Source: Site-B1 sp963827785
Lineage (GTDB): Bacteria > Bacteroidota > Bacteroidia > Flavobacteriales > Flavobacteriaceae
DNA: 64,000 bases
Reading direction: 5' to 3'
Assembly: GCA_963827785.1 (NCBI GenBank)
Contig: CAWHCT010000038.1
Coordinates: forward strand, 62,001 to 126,000
Shown: positions 9,335 to 19,057 of the stretch, in pieces
Layout: each line of letters begins with the position of its first letter
Numbering within the stretch: position 1 is the stretch's first letter
The notes under the pieces: generated by a model
Seen by the model: the letters and a program-made list of their open reading frames with translations, nothing else
Databases searched by the model: none
Told to the model about the DNA's origin: nothing
Position numbers and translations under genes: made by a program

Positions 9335-10558
9335 ATGGCTAACGACATCGTTTTATTAAATATATCAGGGCCGGACAAACCGGGATTAACTTCTGGATTA
9401 ACTTCTGTTTTAGCACAATATGGTGCCAAAGTTTTGGATATTGGGCAGGCAAACATTCATGATACGCTGTCTTTAGGAATTTTATTTCAAATTCAATCAG
9501 GAGAAAAATCGGCAGCAGTTTTAAAAGACCTTCTTTTTAAATCCTACGAGTTAGGGATCAAAGCCAAATTCACACCAATTACACTTGAAAATTATGAGAA
9601 ATGGGTGGGCCTTCAGGGTAAGGATAGATACATTGTTACTATTTTAGGAGAAAATCTTTCGGCCGAACAAATATCCAAAGTAACTAAAGTAATTTCTGAA
9701 AAGAATTTGAATATAGATTCAATAAAAAGGCTTACGGGACGATTATCTCTTGTAAAAAAGGAAGAATATCCCAGAGCTTCTATACAGCTATCCATACGAG
9801 GAAAAATAGATAACAAAGCTGAATTTACAGAAAAATTTATGCAAATATCGCATGATCTGGACGTAGATATAGCATTTCAGGAAGACAATATTTTTAGGCG
9901 TAACAGGCGATTGATCTGTTTTGATATGGATTCCACTCTTATTCAAACTGAGGTTATTGATGAATTAGCCGTGTTGGCAGGTGTTGGAAATGAAGTAAAA
10001 GCAATTACTGAATTAGCAATGAATGGAGAAATAGACTTTAAGGAAAGTTTTAAAAGAAGAATGAAGCTGTTAAAAGGCCTTAGTGAAGAAGTCCTGTATG
10101 ATGTTGCTATAAATCTGCCTATTACAAAAGGAGCACGAAGACTCATAGATACGCTCAGGAGCTATGGATTTAAAACGGCTATTTTATCTGGTGGATTTAC
10201 TTACTTTGGAAAATACTTGCAAAAAGAATTGGGTATGGATTATGTTTATGCAAATGAGCTCGAAATTAAAAATGGTGTTTTAACAGGCGGCTATATTGGT
10301 GAGATAGTTGATGGTAACAAAAAAGCTGAATACCTAAGGGAAATAGCTCAAAAAGAAGGAATAGATATTGGTCAGACTATTGCTGTTGGTGATGGTGCAA
10401 ATGATCTGGCAATGCTTAATGTTGCAGGTTTAGGTATAGCTTTTCATGCAAAACCAACAGTTAAGGATAATGCGCAAAATTCTATATCCAGTATAGGGTT
10501 GGATGGTGTTCTGTATTTGTTAGGTTATCACGACCGGCATATAGATCTATTAGAATAA
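9335..10558 (+). CDS. serB: Phosphoserine phosphatase with two ACT domains
   Basis: SerB catalyses the last step of serine biosynthesis, removing phosphate from L-phosphoserine. Residues ~5-80 and ~98-175 form two ACT-type regulatory domains (first one ISGPDKPGLTSGLTSVL), and the HAD phosphatase follows. The nucleophile motif is CFDMDSTLIQTE (D197 nucleophile, D199 acid/base), motif II is AILSGGF and motif IV is AVGDGANDLAML. Length and domain order match the ACT-ACT-HAD form. The gene stands apart from its neighbours (67 and 157 base gaps). Confidence 0.94.
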   Translation: MANDIVLLNISGPDKPGLTSGLTSVLAQYGAKVLDIGQANIHDTLSLGILFQIQSGEKSAAVLKDLLFKSYELGIKAKFTPITLENYEKWVGLQGKDRYIVTILGENLSAEQISKVTKVISEKNLNIDSIKRLTGRLSLVKKEEYPRASIQLSIRGKIDNKAEFTEKFMQISHDLDVDIAFQEDNIFRRNRRLICFDMDSTLIQTEVIDELAVLAGVGNEVKAITELAMNGEIDFKESFKRRMKLLKGLSEEVLYDVAINLPITKGARRLIDTLRSYGFKTAILSGGFTYFGKYLQKELGMDYVYANELEIKNGVLTGGYIGEIVDGNKKAEYLREIAQKEGIDIGQTIAVGDGANDLAMLNVAGLGIAFHAKPTVKDNAQNSISSIGLDGVLYLLGYHDRHIDLLE

Positions 10559-10715
10559 ATTTTATTCTACGAATCAGATTTTCATTTGGGGTATCTTAAC
10601 ATTGGAAACATCACAATTAAGAATCTTGTAATAATTCTATCTTAAAGTCCTTTATTCTTCTGCTTAAAAATACTATTTTGCTAAAGTTTTTGTTATTAGA
10701 GTTAAAATTTCATAC

Positions 10716-13631
10716 ATGCGCCAATTTACCTTAATTATTCTTCTTTCTTTTATTATGTATCCTGGATTTTCACAAGTGAGCAATCCATTGGAAAAAAAAG
10801 ATGCAGTGGCGCAGACCAGATGGGTTGACAGTGTGTATCAAAGCATGTCATTGCCAGAGAAAATCGGTCAACTTTTTATGGTTGATGTCTTTTCAAGCGA
10901 TCCTCCTGAGAAAATAGATAAGCTAAAAAAGTTAATCGAAGAATATAAAATTGGAGGCCTTATATTTTCTAAAGGTGGTCCGGTTCGTCAGGCAAAGCTT
11001 AATAACGAATTTCAGGCGATGAGCAAGGTACCGTTGCTTATTGGTATGGATGCCGAATGGGGTTTGGGCATGCGTCTGGATTCCACCTATTCCTTCCCAT
11101 GGAATATGACCTTAGGAGCCATTAATGACATTAGTTTAGTTGAAAGAACAGGGCAATATATAGGTGAACACTGCAAAAGATTAGGTGTCCATATCAATTT
11201 TGCACCTGTAGTTGATATAAATACGAATCCTAACAACCCAATAATAGGCAATCGTTCGTTTGGTGAAGATAAGATAAATGTGACCCTTAAAGCTATGGCT
11301 TTTATGAAAGGCATGCAAAATGCAGGAGTTCTGGCCAATGCAAAACATTTTCCCGGCCATGGTGATACTGAGACCGATTCCCATAAAACGTTACCAACAA
11401 TAGGGTTTTCAGCTCAAAGAATAGACAGTGTCGAACTATTTCCATACAAACAACTTATCAAAAACAACCTTGAAAGTGTCATGGTGGCTCATCTCAACGT
11501 TCCTAGTTTAGAGAATCGACCTGGTTATCCTTCATCTATTTCAAGATATATTGTTAGCGGCATTTTAAAACAAAAACTCGGATTTAAAGGACTTATTTTT
11601 ACGGATGCCTTGAACATGAAGGGAGCATCTAATTTCAGATCTCCGGGAGATATTGATGCGGCTGCTTTTTGGGCAGGGAATGATGTGCTATTGATCTCTG
11701 AAGATGTCCCTATGGCAATAGCAAAAATCCAGGAAGGCTATTACAGCAGGTACATATCTGAGGAAAGGTTGGCTCATTCTGTTAAAAAAATACTTGCTGC
11801 TAAATATAAGGTTGGATTGAATAATTATAAACCTGTTCAGACATATAACCTGGTGAATGATCTCAATAGACTTAAGGATGATCTGTTATATGAGGAATTG
11901 ATGGAAAATGCAGTGACTGTTGCAAAAAATAAGAATGAATTACTGCCTTTGAGAAATCTGGACACTAAAAACATAGCTTATATTAAAATGGGCGATGCCG
12001 ACGGATCTGATTTTTTAAAGGAGTTAAAGAAATACGCTAAGATCCATGAAGTGACAGCCAATAAATTAGATGATCTTTTGATAAAGCTGAGATCTTATAA
12101 TACCGTCATAGTTGGTTTCCACAAGTCAAATGACAGTCCCTGGGAAGATTATAAATTCACCGATCAGGAATTAGTGTGGCTGTATGAAATTGCACGAAAC
12201 AACAACCTTATATTAGATGTGTTTGCCAAGCCCTATACATTGTTGGACCTTTCACCATCAGAAAACTTTGAAGCCGTTATTGCAAGTTATCAGAATAGTA
12301 AAGTGTCACAGGAAAAATCGGCACAACTTATTTTTGGTGCCATTGGTGCCAAAGGCAAATTACCTGTAAGTTGCGGTCCTGAATTTAAAGTGGGTACAAG
12401 TTTCTCAACTAATCCGCTTAACAATTTAAGTTATGGTCTCCCTGAAAGCGTTGGCATGAGTTCTTATAAATTAAGAAAAGTTGATTCTGTGGCTCAAATG
12501 GCGGTTGATGAATTAATGACTCCGGGATTACAATTGCTTATTGCACGAAAGGGAAAAGTGATATATGCTAAGAACTTTGGCAAGCATACTTATGAAGGCG
12601 ATCTTGAAGTAAAGGACAATGATATTTATGATGTAGCATCCCTTACTAAGATTTTGGCAACTTTACCATTGTTGATGGAACTCGAGGAGAAAGGAGTGGT
12701 TAGTCTTAATAGTGAATTGGGAGAGTTGATGCCTGTATACAAACGTTCCAACAAAAATTTGATTACCTTAAAACGAATGCTGTCACATTATGCCAGATTA
12801 AAACCATGGATTCCTTTTTATCTGCAAACTTTGGACCCTGATTCGGGTTTTCCTGACACGAAATATTACAGAAAAGAATATTCAAAGAATTTTAATATCA
12901 AGATATCTAAATCAATGTATTTGAGGTCAGATTATCAGGATACAATTCAAAAATTAGTCAAGGAAAGTGAGCTTCTTAGTAAGCTTACATATCGTTATAG
13001 CGATCTTCCATATTACATTCTAAAAAAATACATTGAAGGCCATTATGGCCAGCCTTTGGATGAGTTAGCTCAGCAACATTTTTATAATTCATTGGGAGCT
13101 AATTATACAACCTATAATCCATCAGGAAAATTTAGTGATTCTCAAATTGTTCCTTCGGAAGACGATAAATATTTCAGGTATGAAAAGGTTCAGGGATTTG
13201 TCCATGATATGGGAGCCGCTATGCAAAATGGAGTTGGTGGTCATGCCGGAATATTCAGTAATGCCAATGATGTGGCTAAAATTATGCAAATGTATCTTCA
13301 GAAGGGATTTTACGGAGGTAAACGCTATTTTAAACCGGAGACCTTTGAAAAATTCAATACCTGTTACTACTGTGAAAATGATAACAGACGTGGTGTCGGT
13401 TTTGATAAACCACAGCTGGAAGAAGAAGGTCCCACATGTGGTTGTGTGTCAATGACCAGTTTTGGGCATTCCGGATTTACAGGTACCTATGCATGGGCAG
13501 ATCCTGATAAGGAAATTGTGTATGTTTTTTTATCTAACAGGACCTACCCAAGTAAGGAAAACCAATTATTACTGACAAAAAACACGAGAACGGAGATTCA
13601 ACGCTTGATATATGAAGCGATTATCGATTAA
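10716..13631 (+). CDS. GH3 N-acetylhexosaminidase fused to a class C beta-lactamase-like serine hydrolase
   Basis: This 971-residue exported protein has a signal peptide (about residues 1-19). A family 3 glycoside hydrolase domain follows at ~35-580, with the NagZ-type His/Asp loop AKHFPGHGDTETDSH and nucleophile Asp in IFTDALNMKG. From ~600 a serine beta-lactamase/esterase domain is present, with S-x-x-K in VASLTKIL, a YSD tyrosine motif and a C-terminal GHSGFTG. The likely GH3 substrate is a GlcNAc- or anhydroMurNAc-containing peptidoglycan fragment. The serine hydrolase could act on peptide or acyl groups. It precedes bshA by 12 bases, so the two are probably co-transcribed. Confidence 0.9.
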   Translation: MRQFTLIILLSFIMYPGFSQVSNPLEKKDAVAQTRWVDSVYQSMSLPEKIGQLFMVDVFSSDPPEKIDKLKKLIEEYKIGGLIFSKGGPVRQAKLNNEFQAMSKVPLLIGMDAEWGLGMRLDSTYSFPWNMTLGAINDISLVERTGQYIGEHCKRLGVHINFAPVVDINTNPNNPIIGNRSFGEDKINVTLKAMAFMKGMQNAGVLANAKHFPGHGDTETDSHKTLPTIGFSAQRIDSVELFPYKQLIKNNLESVMVAHLNVPSLENRPGYPSSISRYIVSGILKQKLGFKGLIFTDALNMKGASNFRSPGDIDAAAFWAGNDVLLISEDVPMAIAKIQEGYYSRYISEERLAHSVKKILAAKYKVGLNNYKPVQTYNLVNDLNRLKDDLLYEELMENAVTVAKNKNELLPLRNLDTKNIAYIKMGDADGSDFLKELKKYAKIHEVTANKLDDLLIKLRSYNTVIVGFHKSNDSPWEDYKFTDQELVWLYEIARNNNLILDVFAKPYTLLDLSPSENFEAVIASYQNSKVSQEKSAQLIFGAIGAKGKLPVSCGPEFKVGTSFSTNPLNNLSYGLPESVGMSSYKLRKVDSVAQMAVDELMTPGLQLLIARKGKVIYAKNFGKHTYEGDLEVKDNDIYDVASLTKILATLPLLMELEEKGVVSLNSELGELMPVYKRSNKNLITLKRMLSHYARLKPWIPFYLQTLDPDSGFPDTKYYRKEYSKNFNIKISKSMYLRSDYQDTIQKLVKESELLSKLTYRYSDLPYYILKKYIEGHYGQPLDELAQQHFYNSLGANYTTYNPSGKFSDSQIVPSEDDKYFRYEKVQGFVHDMGAAMQNGVGGHAGIFSNANDVAKIMQMYLQKGFYGGKRYFKPETFEKFNTCYYCENDNRRGVGFDKPQLEEEGPTCGCVSMTSFGHSGFTGTYAWADPDKEIVYVFLSNRTYPSKENQLLLTKNTRTEIQRLIYEAIID

Positions 13632-13643
13632 AAAAAATAAAAA

Positions 13644-14783
13644 ATGAAAATAGGAATTGTTTGCTATCCAACATACGGCGGAAGTGGTGTCGTAGCAACC
13701 GAATTAGGTATTGAACTGTCCAAGCGAGGGCATGAAGTTCATTTCATTACTTACAAGCAACCCGTCAGATTGGAGCTTTTAGGAAACAATGTGCATTTTC
13801 ATGAAGTAAATGTCGCCGAATACCCATTATTCCATTATCAGCCATATGAGTTAGCCTTGTCCAGTAAACTGGTTGATATGGCCAAGCTCCATGAGATCGA
13901 GATCTTACATGTTCATTATGCAATTCCTCATGCATATGCAGCCTATATGGCCAAAAAAATGTTGTTAGAAGAAGGTATTTACATTCCTATTGTGACAACC
14001 CTTCACGGTACAGATATCACATTAGTTGGTAGTCAGCCAACCTACAAACCTGCTGTGACCTTCAGTATCAATCAGTCAGATGCAGTAACTTGTGTGTCGG
14101 AGAGTTTAAAGAAAGATACCTTGCGTTTATTTGATATTAAAAAGGAGATCCATGTGGTCACCAATTTTATCGATCTTGTTAAACACGAGCATAATTTTGT
14201 AGATTGTCAACGCAGTCTTTTAGCTGAAGAGCATGAAAAGATCATTTCTCATATCAGTAACTTCAGAGCGGTAAAACGCATTCCTGATATCCTCAAGGTT
14301 TTCAAAAACATTCAAAATCAGATCCCATCAAAATTAATGATGATAGGGGAAGGGCCGGAAAAAGAACCTGCAGAACAACTCGCCAAGGACCTTGGAATTG
14401 AAGATAAAGTGATGTTCTTAGGGAACAGTTATGAGATAGACCGTATACTTTGCTATTCCGATTTGTTCATGTTACCGTCAGAGACGGAAAGCTTTGGTCT
14501 CTCCGCCTTAGAAGCAATGGCATCAGGTGTTCCTGTTATATCAACAAACTCGGGCGGATTACCTGAGGTCAATATCCACGGCGTATCCGGCTATTTGAGC
14601 AATGTGGGTGACATTGAGGATATGAGCAAGAATGCAATTCATATTTTAAGCGATGAAGTACGTTTAAACCAATTCAAAACTAATGCAAGAAAAGAAGCTG
14701 AAAAATTTGACCTGCATCAAATAGTACCACAATATGAAAAGATCTACGAGGAAACTATGAGCCGCTGTATGTTGTTAAAATAG
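13644..14783 (+). CDS. bshA: N-acetyl-alpha-D-glucosaminyl L-malate synthase BshA
   Basis: BshA makes GlcNAc-malate from UDP-GlcNAc and L-malate, the first step of bacillithiol synthesis. The protein is a GT4 glycosyltransferase of family-typical length (379). It has the N-terminal YPTYGGSGVVATELG loop, HVHYAIPHA in the first Rossmann domain, and the C-terminal nucleotide-sugar motif SETESFGLSALEAMASGVPV (the EX7E pattern). It follows the GH3 fusion gene closely. Other bsh genes are not in the window. Confidence 0.93.
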   Translation: MKIGIVCYPTYGGSGVVATELGIELSKRGHEVHFITYKQPVRLELLGNNVHFHEVNVAEYPLFHYQPYELALSSKLVDMAKLHEIEILHVHYAIPHAYAAYMAKKMLLEEGIYIPIVTTLHGTDITLVGSQPTYKPAVTFSINQSDAVTCVSESLKKDTLRLFDIKKEIHVVTNFIDLVKHEHNFVDCQRSLLAEEHEKIISHISNFRAVKRIPDILKVFKNIQNQIPSKLMMIGEGPEKEPAEQLAKDLGIEDKVMFLGNSYEIDRILCYSDLFMLPSETESFGLSALEAMASGVPVISTNSGGLPEVNIHGVSGYLSNVGDIEDMSKNAIHILSDEVRLNQFKTNARKEAEKFDLHQIVPQYEKIYEETMSRCMLLK

Positions 14784-14827
14784 GTTTTAAGATCTATATT
14801 TACGGGACTAACTAAATTTACTAATTT

Positions 14828-16792
14828 GTGAAAAAAAGTATCTTCAAAAAGATACTAAAGGTCATTGTCGGCTTTTTGGTCTTAATTGCGGTGTTCCTGG
14901 CAGTTTTAATAGGAAATCAATACCTTAAAAAGAACAGGAATCTGAAGCTCTTAGGTGAAGAAGCTCAGACACTTGTTGTAAATGGTCAATCTTTCAGGGA
15001 CCTAAACAAGAATGCCATACTGGATGTGTACGAAGATTCCAATGCCAAAATAGAAGATCGTCTAGACGATCTTATCTCACAAATGACTTTAGAGGAAAAA
15101 GCTGGTACCATGTTCATTACAATGATAGGCATGGAGCCATATGGAAATCCGTTTGATACACCTTATAAGCCAAATAGTCCTATTGATGTTATGATCAATA
15201 TGGGATTGCCAATGAGTTCAGATATGATCGCAAAGCGAAAGATGAACAGTTTTAATATCATAAATTCGTATGATGCCAAGATTCTGGCTACATTCAATAA
15301 TAAAGTTCAGAAACTGGCAGAAAGAACCAGACTAGGCATTCCAATTACCATTGCTACAGATCCACGACACGGAACCGAAGATAATCCGGGAGCAGCCTTA
15401 TACACACCGGCTTTTTCACAGTGGCCTACTTCCTTAGGTCTGGCAGCTTCCAGAGATACCATTATGGTTCGAGAATTTGGCGACATTGCACGACAGGAAT
15501 ACAGATCCATTGGTGTTACATTGGCATTGCATCCAATGGCTGATCTGGCAACGGAACCACGTTGGGGACGCATAAACGGAACTTTTGGTGAAGACGCAGA
15601 TCTGTCTGCAATAATGACCAAAGCTTATATCTTAGGTTTTCAGGGTGATTCATTAAACCAATCCAGTGTAGCCTGTATGGTAAAGCATTTTTCGGGTGGC
15701 GGACCACAAAAGGATGGTGAAGATGCTCATTTTCCATATGGAAAGGAACAGGTGTATCCGGGAAATAATTTCGATTATCATGTTAAACCATTTATAGATG
15801 GAGCCCTTCCTGCAAATCCTGCTCAAATTATGCCGTATTACGGTATCCCATTGGATGTGACCAGTGAAAATGTGGGATTTGCTTTTAATAAAGAAATCAT
15901 TACCGATCTGTTGCGAGATTCTCTAAATTATGATGGTGTTGTATGCACAGACTGGAACATTATCTCTGATAGCAAGATAAACGAGGCCAGAGCCTGGGGA
16001 ATTGAAGGATTATCCCCTATACAACGCACTAAAAAAGCACTGGATGCTGGTTGTGACCAGTTTGGTGGCGAAGATAAACCGGAACTTATCATAGAACTGG
16101 TAAAGAATGGTGAGATATCGGAAGAACGAATTGATGAATCTATCCGACGTATTTTAAAAGATAAGTTTACACTTGGTTTGTTTGACAATCCTTATGTGGA
16201 TCCTGATAAAGCTGAAGAGATTGTGGGTTCAGAAGCGTTTAGAACCAGAGGAAAGATTGCACAGGGTAAGTCCACAGTGCTTTTAAAGAATGATAGTTTA
16301 TTGCCCTTACTGAAAGGCATTAAAGTATTTGCCAGCGGTGTGAGTAATACCAGTGCTTTTGTTAATTATGCGCAATTGGTTGAATCTCCTGAAGTGGCTG
16401 ATGTCATTGTCTTACGAATTAAAACACCTTTTGATCCAAGAGATGAATTCATGCTGGAACAGTTTTTTCATCAGGGACGTTTGTATTATAACGATGAAGA
16501 AAAAGCCAAAATGCTGGAATTGATTCACAAAAAACCAACCGTTGTGGTAGCCAATCTGGAACGTCCTGCCATTTTAACCGAAATAAACAAAGCCTCCAAA
16601 GCATTGTTTGTGGAATTTGGAACCTCCGACGAAGTATTGGTAGACCTGCTGTTTGGGGCCATTAACCCAACTGCTAAATTGCCATTCGAACTGCCATCCA
16701 GCTGGGAAGCGGTTTTAAATCAACTCGAAGATGTACCTTATGATTCTAAAGACCCATTATATCCATTTGGGTTTGGCTTGAACTATAATTAA
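14828..16792 (+). CDS. Membrane-anchored GH3 beta-glycosidase
   Basis: This 654-residue GH3 enzyme starts with GTG at 14828 and has an N-terminal anchor or uncleaved signal (ILKVIVGFLVLIAVFLAVLI). The GH3 N-terminal barrel shows ATDPRHGTED, MVKHFSGGGPQKDGEDAH and the nucleophile region GVVCTDWNII. The C-terminal alpha/beta domain starts near GKSTVLLKNDSLLPLL. This motif set resembles beta-glucosidases (ExoP/BglX type) rather than NagZ. It sits 44 bases after bshA. The natural substrate is not evident. Confidence 0.88.
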   Translation: MKKSIFKKILKVIVGFLVLIAVFLAVLIGNQYLKKNRNLKLLGEEAQTLVVNGQSFRDLNKNAILDVYEDSNAKIEDRLDDLISQMTLEEKAGTMFITMIGMEPYGNPFDTPYKPNSPIDVMINMGLPMSSDMIAKRKMNSFNIINSYDAKILATFNNKVQKLAERTRLGIPITIATDPRHGTEDNPGAALYTPAFSQWPTSLGLAASRDTIMVREFGDIARQEYRSIGVTLALHPMADLATEPRWGRINGTFGEDADLSAIMTKAYILGFQGDSLNQSSVACMVKHFSGGGPQKDGEDAHFPYGKEQVYPGNNFDYHVKPFIDGALPANPAQIMPYYGIPLDVTSENVGFAFNKEIITDLLRDSLNYDGVVCTDWNIISDSKINEARAWGIEGLSPIQRTKKALDAGCDQFGGEDKPELIIELVKNGEISEERIDESIRRILKDKFTLGLFDNPYVDPDKAEEIVGSEAFRTRGKIAQGKSTVLLKNDSLLPLLKGIKVFASGVSNTSAFVNYAQLVESPEVADVIVLRIKTPFDPRDEFMLEQFFHQGRLYYNDEEKAKMLELIHKKPTVVVANLERPAILTEINKASKALFVEFGTSDEVLVDLLFGAINPTAKLPFELPSSWEAVLNQLEDVPYDSKDPLYPFGFGLNYN

Positions 16793-16889
16793 AACACAAA
16801 AGTCATTTGTAGGATTTAAAGTTTTAGCTTGTAATAGATAATTTATTATCTTAGGATAGTAAATCAAAAACCAACTAAATTTTTAAATT

Positions 16890-17321
16890 ATGAAAACACT
16901 TGCCAAAATCACGTTTTTACTATTCTTTGTTTTAAATCTGAATGCACAGGATTCTCACCATGAAGTCATGCCCATCATGATGGGATCAACCCCTGATGTT
17001 GTGGCGATACATGACGTAGAATTATTACCCGGACAGGATGCGCATGAATTTGAAATGTATGTCTTAAATAAGATTGCACCTATATATAATAAAATGGAAG
17101 GACAGGAATTGACTTTAGTTAAGGGCGACCGAGGCATTCGTGCTAATCAATATGCCTTTATCATCACTTTTAAAAGTATAGAAGACCGAGACAGAATTTA
17201 TCCGCCTTCCGGAGATATGGTAGGGGATTTTGGGGAGGATGCCATTTGGGACAAGTTAAATTCTATGGCAAAAGTTTTTTATGCTCATACCGATTACGTG
17301 AAAGTAAAGCACAAACATTGA
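16890..17321 (+). CDS. Secreted protein of unknown function, possible dimeric alpha/beta-barrel fold
   Basis: This 143-residue protein has a signal peptide (KTLAKITFLLFFVLNLNAQ). The mature part reads like a single ferredoxin-like alpha/beta-barrel domain (strand VVAIHDVELLPG, helix HEFEMYVLNKIAPIYNKM, strand ELTLVKGD, strand YAFIITFKS), as in ABM/Dabb proteins. The fold is inferred from strand and helix order only. No catalytic residues can be named. It is followed by a strong hairpin at 17360-17407. Confidence 0.75.
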   Translation: MKTLAKITFLLFFVLNLNAQDSHHEVMPIMMGSTPDVVAIHDVELLPGQDAHEFEMYVLNKIAPIYNKMEGQELTLVKGDRGIRANQYAFIITFKSIEDRDRIYPPSGDMVGDFGEDAIWDKLNSMAKVFYAHTDYVKVKHKH

Positions 17322-17359
17322 TTCGTACTTAGAATTTTAAGAAATTTTCTAATCTTATA

Positions 17360-17407
17360 TAAGTAAAGGCGTGTTTTAACTGATTAAAACATGCCTTATC
17401 TTACTTA
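17360..17407 (+). terminator. Long hairpin after the secreted-protein gene
   Basis: TAAGTAAAGGCGTGTTTTA pairs with TAAAACATGCCTTATCTTACTTA around a short loop, giving about 19 pairs with one G-T and one small bulge. There is no long T-tract, so it is probably an mRNA 3' end or stabiliser rather than a classical intrinsic terminator. Confidence 0.55.
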
Positions 17408-17453
17408 AAGCCCAACAGTATTGGTTTGTTTAAGAATTAATTTGGATTGGAGT

Positions 17454-17551
17454 TTCGTTTAACTATTTCGAATAGGATTTCGTTTTAATACTGAAATAAT
17501 CCCGATATCTATCGGGACAGCACAATTGAATTATATTCAGAGTTAAACGAA
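17454..17551. repeat. 98-bp nested inverted-repeat element in a 332-base intergenic gap
   Basis: The outer arms TTCGTTTAAC (17454-17463) and GTTAAACGAA (17542-17551) are perfect inverted copies. Inside them, CTGAAATAAT (17491-17500) pairs imperfectly with ATTATATTCAG (17531-17541). At the centre TCCCGATATCTATCGGGA (17500-17517) is itself a palindrome. The whole could form a cruciform or folded RNA. There is no ORF inside it. It may be a MITE/REP-like interspersed repeat or a leader of the downstream gene. The rest of 17322-17653 shows nothing else. Confidence 0.45.
17500..17517. repeat. 18-bp palindrome, copy 1 (TCCCGA...TCGGGA)
   Basis: TCCCGATATCTATCGGGA is an inverted repeat of eight bases around TC. 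Its outer six bases and overall length match the copy at 23524-23541. Similar short palindromes are, as I recall, common interspersed elements in flavobacterial genomes. Confidence 0.55.
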
Positions 17552-17653
17552 GTTAGTAGTTTTTCTTACAATATCAAAAATTGGATATTCAAATAATTGA
17601 ATTTTTTGTTGTTGATAATTCCTTAACTTTCTGTTCTTAATTAATTCTTCATT

Positions 17654-19057
17654 ATGAAAAGACGATCCTTTTTTAATTTAACCGCAAAAGCAGGTCTTTT
17701 TTTAGGTTTAACACCAAGCGTTATTGGGTGTAAATCGCAACAACTTACTCAAGAAGCACAAATTCAGGAGCTCTTAACAAAAAACAAAGCTAAAGGCACA
17801 GCGGTAAGTCTGGCAACTGCTCCTATCAATCAAGTACGCGTTGGTATGATTGGTATGGGAAACAGAGGTTCTGTCCTCATCCAGATGTTCGAGTACCTCA
17901 TTAAGAATAGGCATGCACAAATAGTTGCTTTAAGCGACTTAAAGGAGGACAAGGTAAATAAGAATAATGAGTATTTAAAGACCATACAGCAGGAGGAAGC
18001 AAGCCTGTATTTTGGAGATGAGCATGAATGGAAAAAACTGGCACAACGTGATGATATCGATCTGCTTATCATTGCCACACCATGGAATTACCACACAGAA
18101 ATGTCGGTTTATGGTATGGAACAAGGGAAACATGTGGCCTGCGAGCAACCTATGGCTATGACACTGGAAGATTGCTGGAAACTCATAGAAGTGGCAGAGC
18201 GTACCCAAAAGCATTGCATGTATATGGAAAACTGCTGTTTTAATGGTGAGGAACTTTGGGTGTTGAATATGATAGACAAAGGTGTTTTTGGAGACATCAC
18301 TCACGCCGAAGGTGCCTATATTCATGACCTGCGCAAGCATATGATGCATGAAACCTATTATGAAGGTCAGTGGCGCATCAAGCACCATGAGACCAGAAAC
18401 GGTAATTTTTATACCGGACATGGTTTGGGTCCTGTGAGCTTTTATATGGATATTGGCAGAGGCGATAATTACGATCATTTGGTTAGTATGAGTTCTCTTG
18501 AAAAGAGCTTGAGTTATGGCGCTAAAAAAGAAGGATTCAAAAATACACAGTTTGCCTGTGGTGATATGAATACCACTTTAATAAAGACCAAACATGGCAG
18601 AAGCATCATGCTTCAGTTCGATGTACATACAGGAAGACCTTACTCCAGGCTAAATAATGTCAATGGCACCAAAGCGGTTCATCAGGGTTATCCTTCAAAA
18701 TTATATGTGGCAGATGAAGAACTGCAATGGGGACACAGCTGGTTGAAAGATGAGGAATATAAAGAGTATAGAGAAAAATACGATCATCCCTTATGGAAGA
18801 AATTACGCGAACAGATAGATGCCAATGCTGTTGGTCATGGCGGAATGGATTTTGTGATGATCTACAGACTCATTCGCTGCATGAATGAAGGTTCGCCATT
18901 GGATATCAATTTATACGACAGTGTTTTGTGGTCTGCCATCACACCATTATCTGAACTGTCTGTTGCCAATAAAAGTGCGAGCATCAAGATCCCTGATTTT
19001 ACAGGAGGCACCTGGGAAACACCAAGAAAAGCCGAAGTTTTACGAGATATTATTTAA
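17654..19057 (+). CDS. Exported Gfo/Idh/MocA oxidoreductase, GH109-like glycosidase
   Basis: The N-terminus MKRRSFFNLTAKAGLFLG is a twin-arginine-type signal, followed by a lipobox-like VIGC, so the protein is probably exported folded with its NAD bound. The Rossmann motif is GMIGMGNRGSVLI. The catalytic half contains CEQPMAMTLEDCWKLIE and GHGLGPVSFYMDIGRGD, the pattern of GH109 NAD-dependent alpha-N-acetylgalactosaminidases. The assignment to GH109 versus another MocA subfamily is by motif memory. Its stop overlaps by eight bases the stop of the convergent sugar kinase gene. Confidence 0.85.
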   Translation: MKRRSFFNLTAKAGLFLGLTPSVIGCKSQQLTQEAQIQELLTKNKAKGTAVSLATAPINQVRVGMIGMGNRGSVLIQMFEYLIKNRHAQIVALSDLKEDKVNKNNEYLKTIQQEEASLYFGDEHEWKKLAQRDDIDLLIIATPWNYHTEMSVYGMEQGKHVACEQPMAMTLEDCWKLIEVAERTQKHCMYMENCCFNGEELWVLNMIDKGVFGDITHAEGAYIHDLRKHMMHETYYEGQWRIKHHETRNGNFYTGHGLGPVSFYMDIGRGDNYDHLVSMSSLEKSLSYGAKKEGFKNTQFACGDMNTTLIKTKHGRSIMLQFDVHTGRPYSRLNNVNGTKAVHQGYPSKLYVADEELQWGHSWLKDEEYKEYREKYDHPLWKKLREQIDANAVGHGGMDFVMIYRLIRCMNEGSPLDINLYDSVLWSAITPLSELSVANKSASIKIPDFTGGTWETPRKAEVLRDII

